A stretch of DNA of 46,580 nt, taken from contig JAPPII010000026.1 of assembly GCA_028820845.1 (NCBI GenBank), positions 89,421-136,000 of the forward strand. Direction: 5' to 3'. Source of the stretch: Candidatus Poribacteria bacterium. Its GTDB lineage: Bacteria > Poribacteria > WGA-4E > WGA-3G. The notes below the pieces were generated by a model, which saw nothing but the letters and a program-made list of their open reading frames with translations, was not told the DNA's origin and ran no database searches. The number at the start of each line of letters is the position of its first letter. The stretch's first letter is position 1. This document shows positions 43,235-46,580 of this stretch, piece after piece. A program made the position numbers and the translations under genes.

Positions 43235-44155
43235 CTAATTGTCCTCTGTTTCTGTGTTATATTCGGTTTCACCTGTGATTGCCTTTTGTTCTGGCGGTGG
43301 CTGGTGTGCGATGGCGATCTTCCCTAAGGCTTCAACGAGTGCGTTGGCATCCGCAATATGTGTGGGCTGCTGAAGTCCTTCCAATGCGACCGTCAATCTC
43401 TCCAGAATTCCAGCGAGCTGCGGTGTAGCCAGAGTTGCTTGGATGGGTTGCTCACTGGGAGATAATTTCTCCAAACTCTCTAATGTCTTGGTTAGGGATT
43501 GGATCAACGCTTGAAAAGCAGAGGCGGAGTATTCGTTGTTATCCAATGCGGCGTTAACACGCTGGGCATGCTTGGCTAAGAGCGAGGCGCGTTCTACTGG
43601 CGATGAGAGGGGAATGTTGTTGATTTCGTGTGTATATTCCTCACGTGCTTCCTGCCAGATGGTGCCGTATTTTTGCTGGGGCCATCGGGTTGTTCCGGGC
43701 TTGAGATAGGCGAAGCGTGGAATCAAGAGATCTCGAAGCTGCTGGATGCCGAGTGCGTCTGGTTGTGCCAACCTGTTCATGATGCTGTCTTCATGCATTA
43801 GTGCCGTAATTGCCTCGGTGGTAGAGAAGCCGCGTGCGTGGTAGCGGACGATCGCTTCTCGGTGTGTATCTGAGATGAACTTTGAAATGACTTCTGTCAA
43901 TTCGGTGTGGATGGTTCGTCTAATTGAATCCAAGTCACTTGTGCCGATGTCGTCGAAATCCGTGTCCATAGATTCGCCTAATGTTTCTACGGCGTAGCGT
44001 TGAACGTTTTCGATAACTGCTTCAACGAGTGCGTCGCCCTCCAAAGTGGCGAACAGATGCTTAAGATGTGTGCGGAGGTCTCCGGCATCTTTCGCTGCGA
44101 AATCATCACAAAGTGCTGCCTGAATTGAAGTTCTTCTATTCTCTGGGGCTTGCAT
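43235..44155 (-). CDS. Unrecognised helical protein
   Basis: The product is 306 residues; GGAGGAAAC precedes the ATG. It is nearly all helical and has no signal peptide or membrane segment. Noticeable parts are an N-terminal helix ('AAKDAGDLRTHLKHLF'), a middle segment 'ISDTHREAIVRYHARGFSTT' that looks like a helix-turn-helix, 'RWPQQKYGTIWQEAREEYTH' with conserved-looking Trp residues, and a Gln/Pro-rich tail. It might be a DNA-binding protein or a phage-type packaging component. Its upstream region holds striking direct repeats. No family was recognised. Confidence 0.55.
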   Translation of the reverse strand: MQAPENRRTSIQAALCDDFAAKDAGDLRTHLKHLFATLEGDALVEAVIENVQRYAVETLGESMDTDFDDIGTSDLDSIRRTIHTELTEVISKFISDTHREAIVRYHARGFSTTEAITALMHEDSIMNRLAQPDALGIQQLRDLLIPRFAYLKPGTTRWPQQKYGTIWQEAREEYTHEINNIPLSSPVERASLLAKHAQRVNAALDNNEYSASAFQALIQSLTKTLESLEKLSPSEQPIQATLATPQLAGILERLTVALEGLQQPTHIADANALVEALGKIAIAHQPPPEQKAITGETEYNTETEDN

Positions 44156-44180
44156 TGTTTCCTCCGTCTCTATGGCATTT

Positions 44181-44217
44181 CATAGTGATTCATAGTGATT
44201 CATAGTGATTCATAGTA
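44181..44217 (+). repeat. Three perfect 10-bp CATAGTGATT repeats plus a degenerate fourth
   Basis: Tandem units begin at 44181, 44191 and 44201, followed by CATAGTA at 44211. They lie directly upstream of the 43235-44155 gene (minus strand). Confidence 0.85.
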
Positions 44218-44262
44218 ACGTTCTGAAAATTGGGCGTTTAAAACCTTCATAAAGTCAGGTGT

Positions 44263-44420
44263 GACGTGGGTTTGTCGGGCGACTATGAAACGGTCATTTT
44301 TTTCCTGTTACTATGAATCCGAATTTTTCGTCTCTCCGAATTATCGTTGTAACGCCACGGGTGGCGTGGGTTTAAGCGACTTTCTGATTACTGCGCTTTT
44401 AAGGGGGTTACTATGAAAGT
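44263..44420 (+). repeat. Imperfect ~100-bp direct repeat
   Basis: CGTGGGTTT occurs at 44265 and 44366, and GTTACTATGAA at 44307 and 44407, so both motifs recur with spacing of 100-101 bp. The same 'TTCATAGTAAC' occurs inverted at 44209-44219. Confidence 0.65.
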
Positions 44421-44885
44421 TGTGTCCCTCTGTTTAAGGTGATTGGATCTCGACTTTTCTGCGAGTTTTTCGCTGAATTGGGTATGGCGGACATCATAAA
44501 GGTGTTGGGAAGACTTTCCTAAAAAACTTAACACAATCAATATAGGTTTTAGTTAAGTATACCACAGAAAAGGGTTGTGTGCAAATTTTTTTATCGGTGG
44601 GGCTGTTTCCGATTTGTTATATTATATTTAACGTTATGATTGGGATGCGGAGATTGTCAGAATCACGGATTTTCACGGATTCAGCGGATTGTCGCGGATT
44701 TTTTGGGTTTTTGTGTATCGCATGCCTTTAGGGGTATGTTGGGTTTTACTGGATGTGTCTTTGATAGCGGGTGTGTTGATAGGATGTCGGTTTCCTATAC
44801 GGTGCTATCGTTTGCGTATTAGCCGTTCAACCCAACCTCTTGAACAAAGAACTAAGGGATCCACCAGTCATATAACAAATACTGC

Positions 44886-45884
44886 TTAATTGAGACTGTT
44901 TTTCAGTTCTTTGACGGTAATAATAGGTGTTGCCCGAATATCGTTAAATGGTATTGAATTGACGATGTATGGAGTAGATTTTTCATTCGCTATGAACATA
45001 TCGCAGAAATTTAAGTAGTGTAGGTATCTAAAATCACGTACGTATGATTTATCTATGTGTTGCGTTTCGTGCTGTCTGGCATAAATTATATAGAGCATTA
45101 AATAATAAATATAGATTAAATATGCTAAGTCAGGATAATTTTCCGGAGTAAGCATTTTTCGGTCTCGGATTCGATTGAGCAGCACCGTTATATCCCTATC
45201 AGTAAAATGAAAAAAAGTTTTTAATCGGTCAAGAGGTAGATTTACTGGTGTGTTTTCTACGGTTTGTTGTGCCAATTTTGCAACATGGTTTGGTTTTTGT
45301 GTTCCAAAAATTAGTTTATTGCTTCTAATAGTATTCCTGACCTCTTTTTCAGATGGATTTGTGCCAAATGTTCGCTGGAATCGCCTTTGATATCTTGAAA
45401 TTAATTGTTTAGTAGTAAGCGATCCTCTTTCTAACTCACAGGCTTCAGTTAGTGTTTTTACGCGGTTTTTAAAAGCATTTAATCTGGGCTTGTAATGTGC
45501 TATGAGTTTTTCCGGTGTGACACGTTCCATCGTTATAGGAGCCCTTTTTATGCAACCTCTGGCGATTTCTTCAGAAGAAAGAATAGTAGGGTACTCAACA
45601 TCATAAGGTATCTCGATCACAGGCGAAACATGAGTGTTACCAGTAAGGACTATGGGATTTTCTATTAATTCCAATTTTCTGAGAAGCCATTCCTTTTCTT
45701 TCCAGGATGCCTTGTTCGGTGCCAGGCACTCTATTACGAAAACTTGAGGACAAAGGATATTATATTTTTCGTTAACTTTGCAAAGTACTTTATCGCCCAG
45801 AGATTGGAAAGCATCTCTGTCAAACAAGATAAGCTCTCTGTTATGCGGGTAATTGTCCTCCCTTTTGTATTTAACGCGTATCAT
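44886..45884 (-). CDS. PIN-like domain protein, AT-rich
   Basis: The product is 332 residues. The N-terminus 'RELILFDRDAFQSLGDKVLC' and 'VFVIECLAPNKASWKE' resembles the first strands of a PIN-like nuclease, with Asp and Glu in the metal positions. The C-terminus 'YLHYLNFCDMFIANEKSTPY' matches the third acidic strand. About 170 helical residues are inserted between. Base composition is visibly richer in A/T than that of the genes to the left, suggesting transfer. It lies 54 bp downstream of a zinc-ribbon/nuclease-like gene on the same strand and is probably its partner. The family assignment is a fold-level inference. Confidence 0.55.
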   Translation of the reverse strand: MIRVKYKREDNYPHNRELILFDRDAFQSLGDKVLCKVNEKYNILCPQVFVIECLAPNKASWKEKEWLLRKLELIENPIVLTGNTHVSPVIEIPYDVEYPTILSSEEIARGCIKRAPITMERVTPEKLIAHYKPRLNAFKNRVKTLTEACELERGSLTTKQLISRYQRRFQRTFGTNPSEKEVRNTIRSNKLIFGTQKPNHVAKLAQQTVENTPVNLPLDRLKTFFHFTDRDITVLLNRIRDRKMLTPENYPDLAYLIYIYYLMLYIIYARQHETQHIDKSYVRDFRYLHYLNFCDMFIANEKSTPYIVNSIPFNDIRATPIITVKELKNSLN

Positions 45885-45938
45885 ATTTTGCTTCCACAGT
45901 TGCCACGTTTAAGATTTTAACCGGCGGGCCTTCGCATA

Positions 45939-46580
45939 TTACACACCGTATGAGTAGCCCAAAGACTTCAATTCGTACCATATTACCTTGATTTCAAGTG
46001 GACTAAGTTTAGATTGGATTCTTTCTATATGGTTAGTTATAGTTCTTGTCGGTTGCTGTGAATCTACACACGAAAACAAGACTTTGTCTGGTTTTACTCG
46101 CTTAGCAATTTTAGCCATATCGTCAAAGTCCTTTTTACTGAAAAGACCCATTGACTGCTTAACTTCGCCGATGATAAATTTACCATCCTGAATGCAGGCA
46201 ATATCTACCTCCGCAACCGTTTGAAGTTCTTCAGATGATTTATCCTGCGGTATAGTAAGTAGGTTTAGATTCGGCGAAAATAGAAAACAAGTTCTACTTT
46301 CATCAAGCAATTGCCCTAAAACCAAAATAACAGGTGTAGTCCCATGTGAAGCATAAGCAGAATGAACAAGACTATTCAATTTATATTGCCATTTAAGCTC
46401 AGGATCAAGAGAAAACAAAAATCTGCATCCTTGACAAGTTAATTGCTGTCCGATATCATCTACATGATACCAGTTTGTTGTACCACAACTAGGACATTGT
46501 GGTCTTACGCCGATCTGGATAATATTGAAGTGCATACGCTTATTTAGACCACAATTTCGCAAAGTTAAGAGAAGGTTCTT
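45939..46580 (-). CDS. 3' part of a zinc-ribbon / PD-(D/E)XK-like protein
   Basis: The frame stays open to the window edge (at least 213 residues seen), so the start lies beyond it; the TTG at 46562 is not a convincing start. A zinc ribbon is formed by 'CPSCGTTNWY' and 'CQGCRF'. A nuclease-like core follows: 'TVAEVDIACI...KFIIGEVKQS', with Glu/Asp and the Glu-x-Lys pair of the PD-(D/E)XK family. The style, a C-terminal domain with a zinc ribbon followed by a nuclease fold, suggests a large multidomain protein. Together with the PIN-like protein it may form a defence module. Confidence 0.55.
   Translation of the reverse strand, partial: KNLLLTLRNCGLNKRMHFNIIQIGVRPQCPSCGTTNWYHVDDIGQQLTCQGCRFLFSLDPELKWQYKLNSLVHSAYASHGTTPVILVLGQLLDESRTCFLFSPNLNLLTIPQDKSSEELQTVAEVDIACIQDGKFIIGEVKQSMGLFSKKDFDDMAKIAKRVKPDKVLFSCVDSQQPTRTITNHIERIQSKLSPLEIKVIWYELKSLGYSYGV

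Larger units (their letters stand above)
44156..44885. other. 730-bp non-coding region with several repeats
   Basis: No convincing gene is present; short open frames here lack ribosome sites and family resemblance. The left half carries the direct repeats upstream of the 43235 gene. The middle (about 44530-44640) is AT-rich with ATATTATATTTAACG. From 44666 four CGGATT motifs recur at 44666, 44676, 44685 and 44695. Confidence 0.6.

Noticed and set aside
44640-44885. Short plus-strand ORFs of 60-66 codons
   Set aside because: They translate repeat-rich sequence with recurring CGGATT and have no ribosome site.
1-46580. CRISPR arrays, rRNA or tRNA genes
   Set aside because: Short tandem repeats exist but none has regular spacer-repeat structure, and no tRNA-like cloverleaf was recognised by eye; a tRNA scan was not possible.

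Overview
The window looks like a chromosome fragment from a Gram-negative, environmental bacterium, most probably of the Candidatus Poribacteria type or a close relative. That is an inference from gene content: a phytanoyl-CoA-dioxygenase-family protein, a Gfo/Idh/MocA oxidoreductase, secreted LamG proteins, a Ycf48-like propeller, a C-terminal 'NPFNPET...YFYTL' tail of the FlgD-like or type IX-secretion type, many short dispersed intergenic repeats, and a TonB-dependent receptor (which implies an outer membrane). No rRNA, tRNA or CRISPR array was seen.

Layout. 1-4300: the 3' part of a giant WD40/LRR/YWTD surface protein with a FlgD-like tail, a lipoprotein gene, a frameshifted copy of the same tail, and a truncated lipoprotein remnant. 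4363-9190 (+): a promoter, a divergent phosphohexomutase, a secreted Ycf48-like propeller and a Gfo/Idh/MocA oxidoreductase ending at a hairpin terminator. 9252-11220 (-): an atypical sigma factor, a membrane-anchored protein, and a tiny secreted-protein gene that appears broken by a MITE-like element. 11475-13105 (+): a secreted LamG protein and a PhyH-family dioxygenase. 13097-14372 (-): an HNH nuclease and a PIN-domain toxin fused to an antitoxin-like module, whose 3' part is tandemly duplicated as a free small gene. 14388-17984 (-): sialidase, LamG protein, glycerophosphodiester phosphodiesterase and a glutamine-amidotransferase-like secreted protein. 18018-18400: a non-coding block with IS200/IS605-like hairpins.

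18446-21363 (-): thiE, a DUF2851 protein and a methyltransferase, tightly packed. 21527-22162 (+): an SGNH hydrolase. 22192-26911 (-): six packed genes encoding an ECF sigma factor, an FHA-tailed protein, a TPR/zinc-peptidase protein, a CvpA protein and two paralogous TPR membrane proteins. 27177-31100: truD divergent from a ferredoxin-membrane-domain fusion followed by bioA. 31154-35267 (-): a large secreted propeller protein and an S55 (SpoIVB-like) peptidase. 35656-40331 (+): glpK followed one base later by an NtrB-like kinase and then an NtrC-like regulator. 40338-44155 (-): a rhodanese, a TonB-dependent receptor and an unrecognised protein with a repeat-rich upstream region. 44886-46580 (-): a visibly AT-rich pair, a PIN-like protein and the 3' end of a zinc-ribbon/PD-(D/E)XK-like protein, which looks like the edge of a defence or mobile island.

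The most interesting items are the PIN/antitoxin fusion with its internal ribosome-binding site and duplicated free antitoxin, the six-gene ECF/FHA/peptidase/CvpA/TPR operon, a short C-terminal tail (GK-x-x-TTW-x-x-[IL]-K) shared by three otherwise unrelated secreted proteins, and the two-gene nuclease pair at the right edge.
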